Shown piece by piece: positions 1 to 6,298 of a stretch of DNA of 33,772 nucleotides. Each line of letters begins with the position of its first letter. The first letter of the stretch is position 1. Position numbers and translations under genes: made by a program. The DNA is from Meiothermus hypogaeus. GTDB taxonomy: Bacteria > Deinococcota > Deinococci > Deinococcales > Thermaceae. Where the stretch lies: NCBI RefSeq assembly GCF_003574035.1, contig NZ_QWKY01000036.1, forward strand, positions 1 through 33,772, given 5' to 3'. The notes under the pieces were generated by a model. It was not told the origin of the DNA, made no database searches, and was given only the letters and a program-made list of their open reading frames with translations.

Positions 1-2
1 CG

Positions 3-509
3 GCAGCAGCCTCCCCCGACCCCCACCCCCTGCACCGGCTGCTGCAACAGGCCTGGCTACTCCTGCAGGTGATGCGGGGGCGCATTGCAGGCCTGCTGGC
101 GCCCTTACTGCTGGGTCTGGCCCTGATTTTATTGGCCCTGCTGGGCCTGGCCATGGGCTTTTTACTACGTTTCCTGCCCGCCGAGCTTAGCTTTTTACGA
201 AACGGGGTGGAGGTGGTGGTGCCCATTCTGGGGGCGCTTTTGCTTTTTTTCCTGACCTATATGCTACTGCCGATTCCTACCCCCCGGGTGCTGGCCGCGC
301 TGGCGGCCGCGACGCTGGCTGCATTGGCCTGGGAGGGCGTACGCCTGGGGCTTCCGCTGCTGCTGCCCCGCACTCAGTACGAGCTGATCTATGGCCCCAT
401 TGCCGGTTTTTTACTGGCACTGGCCGGCTTTTACCTGACCATGTGGATACTGCTGGTGGGCGCGGTGCTAGCCAAAACCCTGACCGACCGCTCGAGCGAC
501 ACCATATGA
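3..509 (+). CDS. YihY/BrkB-family inner membrane protein, 3' part
   Basis: The reading frame is open from the first bases of the window, so the gene starts upstream and only the C-terminal part (about 168 residues) is seen. A GTG-ATG pair at 69-74 could be mistaken for a start, but the preceding residues (PLHRLLQQAWLLLQ) fit the same protein. The visible part has four to five hydrophobic segments and the family-like ending in which a YELIYGPIAG segment precedes the last membrane helix and a VGAVLAK tail. This matches the YihY/virulence factor BrkB family (once called ribonuclease BN), integral membrane proteins of uncertain function. The next gene in the same direction is 440 bp away, behind a mobile repeat, so no operon partner is evident. 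Confidence 0.7.
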   Translation, partial: AAASPDPHPLHRLLQQAWLLLQVMRGRIAGLLAPLLLGLALILLALLGLAMGFLLRFLPAELSFLRNGVEVVVPILGALLLFFLTYMLLPIPTPRVLAALAAATLAALAWEGVRLGLPLLLPRTQYELIYGPIAGFLLALAGFYLTMWILLVGAVLAKTLTDRSSDTI

Positions 510-614
510 AGGCCAAACCAGCACTCCCGGAGTGTGTGGCTTTTGGCCCCCAGAGTAAGGCAAAGCTACAACAGGTCTCTGATGTCTTTATTCGAGAAGC
601 GGAGGGTTTATACC

Positions 615-671
615 GGATTCAAAAAGACAGTTCACAAAACCAAAAACACCAGAGGCTGTCTTTTTGAATCC
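615..671. repeat. 16-bp perfect inverted repeat in MITE copy 1
   Basis: The arms 615-630 and 656-671 are exactly complementary around a 25-nt spacer. As RNA this makes a strong hairpin, but no T-run follows the right arm, so a role as terminator for the upstream gene is only possible. The left arm overlaps the terminal inverted repeat of the element. Confidence 0.7.
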
Positions 672-753
672 TAGAGCACACCCCTCCCTTGAGTACCGGC
701 GCTAGCCGGGGGCCGATGGCCCTTCACTGTCGGTCGGCGAAGAAAGCGTCTCC

Positions 754-833
754 CTTCCAAGGGGCGGTATCGCCCTCCGCTACGCGGATAACTTCCAAGG
801 GGCGGTATCGCCCTCCGCTACGCGGATAACTTC
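754..833. repeat. Tandem repeat, 38-bp period, two copies plus start of a third
   Basis: The unit starting CTTCCAAGGGGCGGTATCGC occupies 754-791 and is repeated at 792-829. Four more matching bases follow before the sequence diverges. The core is shared with MITE copy 2 and, in degraded form, with 2493-2545. It lies inside MITE copy 1 and looks like an internal duplication of the element. Confidence 0.85.
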
Positions 834-840
834 GGCCCTG

Positions 841-870
841 TTGATTCGTTACCGAACGGTAACGAATCAA
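841..870. repeat. Palindrome with 14-bp perfect arms
   Basis: TTGATTCGTTACCG (841-854) and its exact complement (857-870) flank an AA spacer. It is the right-end hairpin of MITE copy 1. Copy 2 has an imperfect equivalent with arms 9915-9922 and 9943-9950. Confidence 0.85.
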
Positions 871-940
871 CCGAATCTGGTATTACATTTTTGGCCCCGC
901 TCTTTGGGCGCCCCAATGCAGTTGAGGCTCTTGAGAACAG

Positions 941-946
941 TATGCT
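941..946 (+). promoter_or_regulatory. -10 box TATGCT for a leaderless start at 953
   Basis: TATGCT is followed by 6 nt and then the ATG of the ABC gene. There is no Shine-Dalgarno sequence. The distance would place the 5' end of the RNA at or next to the ATG. No clear -35 box is visible. Confidence 0.5.
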
Positions 947-952
947 AGAACT

Positions 953-2431
953 ATGAGCCACCCGGTGCCGACCCAGGCCCCCACCCAGGCCCCTGCCGCC
1001 ATCCGACTCTCGGGGGTTTCGGTGGAGCTTGGGGGCCGGGAGGTGCTGAAGGGGGTAGACCTCGAGGTGCACAAGGGCGAGTTTGTGGCCATCATCGGCC
1101 CCTCGGGCGGGGGTAAAAGTACCTTGCTTCGGGTGATGGCGGGACTGCTCAAGGCCAAACAGGGCACGGTGGAAGTGGTGGGCCAGCCTGCCATGGTGTT
1201 CCAGGACTACCGCCTCTTGCCCTGGCGCACCGTGGAGCAGAACATCCGGCTACCCATCGAGCTGACGGGCCGGGGCAAAATCGAGACCCACCTGGGCATG
1301 AAGCCCTACCTGAAGCTTTACCCGCACCAGCTTTCCGGGGGCATGAAGGCCCGCGTGGCCATCGCCCGGGCCCTGGCCCAGGACGCCGAGGTGCTCTTGA
1401 TGGACGAGCCCTTCGCGGCCCTGGACGCCCTGGTGCGCGAGCGCTTCAACCTCGAGCTCAAACAACTCCACGAGCGCACCGGCAAGACCATTGTGTTTGT
1501 CACCCACAGCATCCGCGAGGCGGTCTACCTGGCCGACCGGGTGGTGGTGCTGACCGGCGGCAAAGTCGAGGCCATTCTGGAAACCCGGGGGGAGGGGCGC
1601 ATTACCGCATTTACCGATGGTCTCGAGGCCGAGCTGCGTGAGCGTCTGGGCGTGGCCGACTCTACCTTCATCGAGCCCTCGCCTGAGCCCCTGCGCCCAC
1701 CCTGGGAAATTTTTGGCGTGCTGGGGCTTTTGACCGCGTTCTTCCTGGCCTGGGGCATTATGGCGGCCCGGGTGCCGGTGTTCGTCCCCTCACCCCTGGA
1801 AGTCTGGCAGGCCATGCAGCAAAACAGCGGTTTGCTCGTGCGAAACGCCCTGGCCACCCTCCAGACTGCCGGGCTGGGCATTCTGGCCTCGCTGGCCATA
1901 GGGTTGCCCATCGGCTACGCCATGGGACAAAAACGCTCTCTGGAGCGGCTGCTCTCCCCCTTCATCGTGGCCTTGCAGGCGGTTCCGACCATCATTGTGG
2001 CACCGTTGCTGATCATCTGGTTTGGCTATGGGCTGGGTTCCAAAGTGACCATTGCCACCCTGATCTCCATTTTTCCGGTGCTGGTCTCGGCTATGGTGGG
2101 GGTGCGCGAGGTAGACCGCACCTACCGCGAGGTCTTCCAGACCATCGGGGCTACGGCCTGGGGGGTGTTTTGGAAGCTCGAGTTTCCCGGGGCCCTGCCG
2201 GTCATCCTGGGCGGCCTGCGCCTGACGGTCTCGCTGGCCCTGATTGGGGCAGTGGTAGCCGAGTTTGTGCTGGGGGGTGGGGGCCTGGGCCACCTGGCCC
2301 AGACCGAGCAGCGCAACTTCAACTACGCCAATGCCTTCTCGGCAGTGGCCGTTACGGTGCTGCTGGGCATCTCGCTGTACGGGCTGGTAGCCCTGCTGGA
2401 AAGCTATGTGCTCCGCTACCGGCGAAAGTAG
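953..2431 (+). CDS. Fused ABC transporter ATPase-permease, probably for riboflavin or a related compound
   Basis: A single 492-residue protein carries an ATPase domain (about 17-235) and then a permease (about 245-492). The ATPase has Walker A GPSGGGKST (49-57), signature LSGGM (127-131) and Walker B VLLMDEP (147-153). The permease has about six hydrophobic segments and an EAA-type loop (GATAWGVFWKLEFPGALPVI). Both halves resemble the nitrate/sulfonate/thiamine-precursor (SsuBC/TauBC) class, where they are usually separate proteins. No binding-protein gene adjoins it, but an NMT1/THI5-like one under an FMN riboswitch lies about 1 kb downstream. Together they would make a RibXYZ-like importer. 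The riboflavin substrate is inferred from that neighbour; sulfonate or pyrimidine substrates are alternatives. The start follows a TATGCT box by 6 nt, suggesting a leaderless mRNA. Confidence 0.85.
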   Translation: MSHPVPTQAPTQAPAAIRLSGVSVELGGREVLKGVDLEVHKGEFVAIIGPSGGGKSTLLRVMAGLLKAKQGTVEVVGQPAMVFQDYRLLPWRTVEQNIRLPIELTGRGKIETHLGMKPYLKLYPHQLSGGMKARVAIARALAQDAEVLLMDEPFAALDALVRERFNLELKQLHERTGKTIVFVTHSIREAVYLADRVVVLTGGKVEAILETRGEGRITAFTDGLEAELRERLGVADSTFIEPSPEPLRPPWEIFGVLGLLTAFFLAWGIMAARVPVFVPSPLEVWQAMQQNSGLLVRNALATLQTAGLGILASLAIGLPIGYAMGQKRSLERLLSPFIVALQAVPTIIVAPLLIIWFGYGLGSKVTIATLISIFPVLVSAMVGVREVDRTYREVFQTIGATAWGVFWKLEFPGALPVILGGLRLTVSLALIGAVVAEFVLGGGGLGHLAQTEQRNFNYANAFSAVAVTVLLGISLYGLVALLESYVLRYRRK

Positions 2432-2489
2432 AGCAGGGCCTGCCAATACTCAGCAGCAGGGTTGTCGCTTTGGGGTACACCCCTTCCTG

Positions 2490-2545
2490 ACAGAAGAAAG
2501 CGTCTCGCATTTCAGGGCGGTATTGGCCTACGCTGCGCGGTTCAC
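2490..2545. repeat. Degraded relic related to the MITE-like repeats
   Basis: A 14-bp block GAAGAAAGCGTCTC (2493-2506) is identical to 739-752 in MITE copy 1. It is followed by a diverged version of the GGGCGGTAT...CGCTACGCGG core. The element's terminal inverted repeats are not visible here, so this is a fragment. It occupies most of the gap between the ABC gene and the convergent SWIM gene. Confidence 0.55.
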
Positions 2546-2592
2546 GCCGGCCCGGTGGGTTTGCCGCCGTTTAGCGTCGAAGCTAGCTCTGA

Positions 2593-3021
2593 TTATTCGT
2601 AGCGCTGCATCAGGTTATAAGCAAACTCTTCCATAAGCTCGGGGCGCTCCTCGGCAAGTTGCCACAAAAAGCGCAGCAGCTCGTCGTCGGAGAGCTCGAG
2701 CAGGGGCTTCAAGTTTACCGGCGTGCTTCTGCCCAGCTTTTTCCGGGCGAAGATTTCGGGGGCTTCCAGGGCCGCGAAGGCTACGGCGACCAGGTGCTTG
2801 CACACCGGCCCCCAAGTGTAGGGGCACGAACAGCGCCACTCGCCTTTGTTCAGGTCAATCTCGACCCGGTAGGGAAATGGTGCGCTTCCCTGCACCCGCG
2901 CTTGCAAGCGGTTCCGGCTGCGGGCGGCCTCGAGCACGGCCCCACGCAAAAAAAGGGTCTTGCCCCGCTCCAATACCCTCTCGTCGGCCAGGGCCAGCAG
3001 GCTTTCCAGTTCCAGGCGCAT
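2593..3021 (-). CDS. SWIM zinc-finger protein
   Basis: The 142-residue protein contains CSCPYTWGPVCKH, a CXCX(n)CXH SWIM zinc-finger motif, at about 84-96. SWIM domains bind zinc and take part in DNA or protein contacts. In bacteria they occur in small stand-alone proteins of unknown role and in Swi2/Snf2-associated proteins. The rest is acidic and helical, with a leucine- and glutamate-rich tail. The gene lies convergent to the ABC gene and divergent from the FMN riboswitch, so it splits the presumed riboflavin uptake locus. The chosen ATG has only a weak GATGG upstream. No helicase partner is present. Confidence 0.75.
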   Translation of the reverse strand: MRLELESLLALADERVLERGKTLFLRGAVLEAARSRNRLQARVQGSAPFPYRVEIDLNKGEWRCSCPYTWGPVCKHLVAVAFAALEAPEIFARKKLGRSTPVNLKPLLELSDDELLRFLWQLAEERPELMEEFAYNLMQRYE

Positions 3022-3102
3022 TTATCCATCAAAATCCAGCCTGCTTCACTTTGCAAGCCCCGCTTTTGTGGCTAAACTGACATCGGGCCGGTTGGCCCAA
3101 TT

Positions 3103-3240
3103 CCTTCAGGGCGGGGTGAAATTCCCCACCGGCGGTGAGGGCACTGTGCCCAAGCCCGCGAAGCCTGGAAATCTGCCACACATCCAGGCCCGATTGCGTG
3201 TAAATCGCAGGCCGACGGTTACAGTCCGGATGGGAGAAGG
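3103..3240 (+). promoter_or_regulatory. FMN riboswitch (RFN element)
   Basis: The conserved RFN blocks occur in order: GGGGTGAAATTCCCCACCGG, AGCCCGCGA, GTAAATCGCAGGCCGACGGT, and CAGTCCGGATGGGAGAAGG. The closing P1 stem pairs CCTTC (3103-3107) with GAAGG (3236-3240). It precedes the binding-protein gene by 150 nt. No T-run terminator is seen in between. Instead TCCTCAA (3297-3303) is exactly complementary to TTGAGGA (3379-3385), which includes the Shine-Dalgarno sequence, so control of translation by sequestration is likely. FMN binding should lower expression, as in ribU or ribDEHT leaders. Confidence 0.95.
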
Positions 3241-3390
3241 AGTGAAGCCCGGGTGCCCCTGTGCCTGGGCGAGTAAAGTGGGTAATACCTCGTAAATCCT
3301 CAATCACAGCTTGGGCAACAGGCGCTTGACCAGAGGCAGTTCGTGCCTGCCCTGGCGATGTGTGGGTAGCACGGTGTGTTGAGGAGTGCA

Positions 3391-4368
3391 ATGAAAAAGT
3401 TGGTTGTTTTGCTGGCAGTCTTGTTGTCGCTTGGAATGGCACAAACGCAAAAGGTACGGGTGGGGCTGGGTTACCTGCCCGATGTGCAGTTTGCGCCGTT
3501 CTATGCTGGGGTGGTCGAGGGGCTTTATGCCAGGCGGGGCCTCGAGGTGGAGTTTCAGCACGGTTTTGCCTCGGAGCTCTACCCGCTGTTAGCCCAGGGT
3601 CGGCTCGACTTTGTGGTGGCCGACGCCGAGGATGTCATCGCCCTGCGGGCCCAGGGAACCCCGCTCAAGTACGTGCTGGCCCTTTACCAAAGCGTACCTA
3701 ACGCCCTTTTCTCGCGGGCCGAAAAAAATATCACCTCGGTGCGCGACCTCAAGGGTAAGACCATCGGCATACCGGGGCTGTTTGGCACCTCCTACACCTC
3801 ACTCCAGGCCATGCTGCGGGCTGCAGGTCTGCGTGAGTCGGATGTAAAAATTGAACAAATTGGCTTTACCCAGGCCGAGGCCATCGTGACCGGGCGGGTA
3901 GATGTGGCCATCGGCTTTATCAACAACGAGCCCATTGTGCTGGAGGCGCGGGGCATCAAACTTAACGTGATTCCGGCTGGCCCCTACAACCTTTCGCCGG
4001 GGGTAGGGGTCATCTCCACCGACCGCGTGCTGGAAAACGCCGAGCTGGCCCGTCGCTTTGTGCAGGCCACCCAGGAGGCCATGGCCCTGACCCTGCGTGA
4101 ACCGCGCAAAGCCTTCGAGGCTTCCAGAAAGTACGTGCAGAACCTGGGCGAGGACCGCTTGCGGGTGCTCGAGGTCTCGCTAAGACTCTACCAGTCGCCC
4201 TATACCCGCCAGAACGGTCTGGGCTTCTCCAACCCCCAGGGCTGGCAGAGCGGCCTCAACCTGCTGAAGCAGACCGGGCGCGTCCGCACCGACCTGCCCG
4301 CCACGGCTTTTTACACCAACGAGTTCTTGCAACGGGGGGTACAGGTTCAAACAACTGCCCAACGCTAG
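3391..4368 (+). CDS. ribY: NMT1/THI5-like ABC substrate-binding protein, RibY-type riboflavin uptake
   Basis: The 325-residue protein has a short signal peptide (about 1-17, MKKLVVLLAVLLSLGMAQ). A type II periplasmic binding fold follows, with family features such as GYLPDVQFAPFYAGVVEGLY, GRLDFVVADAEDV and DLKGKTIGIPG. THI5/NMT1-like proteins bind thiamine precursors, pyrimidines, sulfonates or, in the RibY branch, riboflavin. The FMN riboswitch directly upstream is what points to riboflavin. The ATG at 3391 is preceded by GAGGAG (3381-3386). An upstream in-frame GTG at 3376 would include the Shine-Dalgarno sequence and is less likely. The gene ends in its own terminator. The probable membrane partner is the fused ABC protein at 953-2431, on the same strand beyond the SWIM gene. 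Confidence 0.85.
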   Translation: MKKLVVLLAVLLSLGMAQTQKVRVGLGYLPDVQFAPFYAGVVEGLYARRGLEVEFQHGFASELYPLLAQGRLDFVVADAEDVIALRAQGTPLKYVLALYQSVPNALFSRAEKNITSVRDLKGKTIGIPGLFGTSYTSLQAMLRAAGLRESDVKIEQIGFTQAEAIVTGRVDVAIGFINNEPIVLEARGIKLNVIPAGPYNLSPGVGVISTDRVLENAELARRFVQATQEAMALTLREPRKAFEASRKYVQNLGEDRLRVLEVSLRLYQSPYTRQNGLGFSNPQGWQSGLNLLKQTGRVRTDLPATAFYTNEFLQRGVQVQTTAQR

Positions 4369-4397
4369 AACAAATCTACCTTTATTGAGTGACAGGG

Positions 4398-4431
4398 CCA
4401 CCCCCACATAAAGCTCGGGGGTGGTTTTTTT
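4398..4431 (+). terminator. Intrinsic terminator after the binding-protein gene
   Basis: An 8-bp perfect stem (4398-4405 with 4417-4424) is followed directly by seven T (4425-4431), 30 nt after the stop codon of the binding-protein gene. Confidence 0.9.
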
Positions 4432-4515
4432 GCGCTGGCCATAGGTCTGCTGAACCAAGGCAGTCAGGCCTCGGGCACGGTAACGAACGACAAGGGGCTG
4501 ATGCAAAACCAGCAC

Positions 4516-5358
4516 TCACCTGGATTCCAACCGCTTGAACAAGGCGGAATGGTCGAGGTCGCCGTCGCCCAGAGCCTCGAGTTCGGCATAAAACCCCAGG
4601 GTGCTTTCCAGATGGGGTAGATTCAGGCCCGCTTGCTGGGCCAGCTTCTGGGCCAGGCGCAAGTCCTTGAGCTGGGTCTTGACCCGCGCCCCCGGCACAA
4701 ACCGGCGCTCGATCATGCGGGTGCCGTGAATTTGCAAGACCTTTGAGTCGGCAAACCCGCCCTGGAGGGCCTCCTGAACCTTGCGGGGCTCGAGGCCTTG
4801 GCGTTCTGCCAGGAGCAGCGCCTCGGCTACTGCCTCGATGTACAGGCCCACCATGAGCTGGTTGATGACCTTGACGGTATGGCCCGCGCCGGCCTCGCCC
4901 ACGTAGGTGGGCCTTCCCAAGGCTTCCAGGATGGGCAGAACCCGCGCATAGTTGGTCGGGTCACCCCCGGCCATGATGGCCAGCGTGGCGCTCCGTGCCC
5001 CCTCCGGCCCACCCGAAACGGGGGCATCCACCCAGCCGACGCCTCTGGATTTAAGCCGCTCGGCATGGAGCTTGGAATACGCAGGGTCGGACGAACCCAT
5101 ATCGAGCACCACCTGGCCGGGACGTAGATGGGGCTCGAGCTGTTCTAGCACAGCATTTACCGCCACCGAGTCCGCCAGCATCAGCAACAGCACCTCGGCC
5201 TTCGCAGCCTCCTCCAGCGTACCAAGCAAGGGAATCCCCTCCACCAGCTCAGGGCTCAGGATGCTGCGGTTCCATCCGCTGACCCCAAACCCCCTGGCCA
5301 GCAGCACCCGGGCCATGGGGCGGCCCATCAGTCCCAAACCCAGCAAGGCTATTTGCAT
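4516..5358 (-). CDS. NAD(P)-dependent 3-hydroxyisobutyrate dehydrogenase-family oxidoreductase
   Basis: The 280-residue protein begins MQIALLGLGLMGRPMA, the Rossmann dinucleotide-binding motif of the beta-hydroxyacid dehydrogenase family. It also has the substrate motif DAPVSGGPEGARSATL and a GHTVKVINQ helix that carries the catalytic lysine. The family oxidises 3-hydroxyisobutyrate, tartronate semialdehyde, succinic semialdehyde and similar small acids; the substrate here cannot be read from sequence. A TTG nine codons upstream is in frame, but the ATG at 5358 gives the family-like N-terminus. It also lies 6 nt behind TATGCT, consistent with a leaderless start. The gene is convergent with the binding-protein gene and has no valine-degradation neighbours. 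Confidence 0.88.
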   Translation of the reverse strand: MQIALLGLGLMGRPMARVLLARGFGVSGWNRSILSPELVEGIPLLGTLEEAAKAEVLLLMLADSVAVNAVLEQLEPHLRPGQVVLDMGSSDPAYSKLHAERLKSRGVGWVDAPVSGGPEGARSATLAIMAGGDPTNYARVLPILEALGRPTYVGEAGAGHTVKVINQLMVGLYIEAVAEALLLAERQGLEPRKVQEALQGGFADSKVLQIHGTRMIERRFVPGARVKTQLKDLRLAQKLAQQAGLNLPHLESTLGFYAELEALGDGDLDHSALFKRLESR

Positions 5359-5364
5359 ATAAAA

Positions 5365-5370
5365 AGCATA
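5365..5370 (-). promoter_or_regulatory. -10 box TATGCT for a leaderless start at 5358
   Basis: On the minus strand TATGCT is followed by TTTTAT and then the ATG. No Shine-Dalgarno sequence is present at this spacing. Confidence 0.5.
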
Positions 5371-5421
5371 CGGGAGTTTTAGCAAACCCCCGCCACCCGG
5401 CCAGTTGTTGCGTATTGGGCT

Positions 5422-5823
5422 CTAACTCAACCTAAGCCCGTCCAGACAAACCACTTCACCCTGAATATGTATTTCCAGATCGCAATGGTCTGCTGGCCCC
5501 AGTTGCAGGCTAAAACGCCCCGACAGATCCAGGGGTATTTGTATCTGCACTGCATCCTGTTTCAAATAGACCCGGGCTTGTTCAAAAGAAATTCGTTCCC
5601 TCGAGATCACCTGCCCCACCAGACGAGGCCCGCACTCCTCCCACTTGAGGCTCAGATCCACGTGGTAAGGCCCGGCATGGTAGAGCTGCGACCAGTTCGA
5701 CCTGAGTTGGGCCTGACGCCGCAGGGACGTGCGCACGTTCCTGGAGTCCATCACCAGAATAGCCTGATACACCAGACCTGGCTCTGGCTGTGGGTAAGTC
5801 CTGGAAGGCAGACGGTTGTGCAT
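5422..5823 (-). CDS. Unknown 133-residue protein with a probable C-terminal beta domain
   Basis: I do not recognise a named family. The N-terminal half is basic (NVRTSLRRQAQLRSNWSQL). The second half alternates in a beta-strand pattern (YHVDLSLKWEECGPRLVGQV, then VYLKQDAVQIQIPLDLSGRF). That resembles the carboxypeptidase-regulatory-like segment found beside ECF sigma factors in some bacteria, but the likeness is weak. The ATG at 5823 has an AAGGA 8 nt upstream; TTG codons at 5826 and 5847 are also in frame. There is no signal peptide, so it is probably cytoplasmic. It lies 63 bp upstream of the dehydrogenase gene on the same strand, but that gene appears to have its own promoter. Confidence 0.6.
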   Translation of the reverse strand: MHNRLPSRTYPQPEPGLVYQAILVMDSRNVRTSLRRQAQLRSNWSQLYHAGPYHVDLSLKWEECGPRLVGQVISRERISFEQARVYLKQDAVQIQIPLDLSGRFSLQLGPADHCDLEIHIQGEVVCLDGLRLS

Positions 5824-6089
5824 CAATGCGATCCTTTCTAAAGTCAACGATGACTAAATAATAGTTTATGCAGAGTATATAGAGGTGATCATCCAAATAT
5901 GAACATGCTTTCTAGATTTTTTATAACGTTACGCAGCAAAATTTAGTCCCGAACTTTGCTTTAGGCGATAGCGTTAAGCGATTCGCCCGCTTCTTCAGAA
6001 TTCTTCGCGGGTCAAACTAGGAACCCTGCAACCCCAAATGCCCATCGGGCAGGGGCTACCGCAAGGGTCTTTTGTCTTACCACACATGC
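5824..6089. other. Gene-free, relatively AT-rich stretch
   Basis: This stretch lies between the divergent starts of the unknown gene and the leuS leader. It holds the RBS and presumably the promoter of the minus-strand gene, plus small hairpins such as TGCCCATCGGGCA at 6039-6051. I see no convincing gene, tRNA or large repeat. Confidence 0.5.
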
Positions 6090-6095
6090 TATTAT
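6090..6095 (+). promoter_or_regulatory. -10 box TATTAT of the leuS leader
   Basis: TATTAT is followed by GAAACC and then the ATG of a ten-codon reading frame at 6102. This is the same 6-nt spacing seen at other probable leaderless starts in the window. Confidence 0.5.
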
Positions 6096-6101
6096 GAAAC
6101 C

Positions 6102-6134
6102 ATGCAGTGGTTCATCCACCTAGAACTACCTTAG
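6102..6134 (+). CDS. Candidate leuS leader peptide (MQWFIHLELP)
   Basis: This ten-codon frame starts 6 nt behind a TATTAT box and ends TAG at 6132-6134. It contains two leucines, both encoded by CTA (6120-6122 and 6126-6128), a sparingly used leucine codon in this GC-rich DNA. A terminator starts 24 nt after its stop and leuS follows. The layout suits control by ribosome stalling at leucine codons. This is an inference from sequence; no homologous leader peptide is known to me. Confidence 0.45.
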   Translation: MQWFIHLELP

Positions 6135-6184
6135 GGGAGGCCCGTGTTTGGGAGGCTCCCCCTTCAGTGCTGAAGGGGGTTTTT
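6134..6184 (+). terminator. Intrinsic terminator in the leuS leader, with a possible antiterminator
   Basis: A perfect 10-bp stem (6158-6167 with 6170-6179) is followed by five T (6180-6184), 114 nt before the leuS ATG. GGGGAG at 6134-6139 is complementary to CTCCCC at 6156-6161. That pairing would take up the left arm of the terminator and so act as an antiterminator. The last base of the leader stop codon is the first base of GGGGAG, so a ribosome at the stop codon would mask it. Confidence 0.8.
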
Positions 6185-6298
6185 ATTGACCTCCAGGGAC
6201 TACCCCACAAGACACCGGTCACCAGACTTTGGCCCCTCGTTTCCTTTTTCAAACTCCTAACCAATACAATGGCCTGTCAAGAAGTGGAGAATTGAACA

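Larger units (their letters stand above)
611..882. mobile_element. MITE-like element, copy 1 (272 bp), TSD TTA
   Basis: The ends are TACCGGATTC (611-620) and GAATCTGGTA (873-882), inverted repeats that match at 9 of 10 positions. The element is flanked by TTA at 608-610 and 883-885, a 3-bp target duplication. It has no coding capacity. Inside are a 16-bp perfect inverted repeat near the left end, a 38-bp tandem duplication, and a 14-bp-arm palindrome near the right end. Copy 2 at 9846-9960 has the same ends and its own 3-bp duplication. It sits between the YihY-type gene and the ABC transporter gene and fills most of that gap. It is probably mobilised in trans by an unidentified transposase. 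Confidence 0.75.

Noticed and set aside
754-833. CRISPR array
   Set aside because: Only two full 38-bp units in direct contact without spacers, inside a MITE-like element.
3376-3390. Upstream GTG start for the binding protein
   Set aside because: It would place the Shine-Dalgarno sequence GAGGAG inside the coding sequence; the ATG at 3391 has the correct spacing and a normal signal peptide.
953-4368. Thiamine-precursor (ThiXYZ) transporter
   Set aside because: The binding protein fold alone would allow it, but the leader is an FMN riboswitch, not a TPP riboswitch.
4180-4515. 111-codon minus-strand frame between the binding protein and dehydrogenase genes
   Set aside because: It runs through the intrinsic terminator at 4398-4431 and the 3' end of the binding-protein gene and has no family likeness.
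6102-6298. T-box riboswitch upstream of leuS
   Set aside because: The terminator fits, but the conserved T-box sequence (AGGGTGGNACCGCG-like) and specifier stem are not present.
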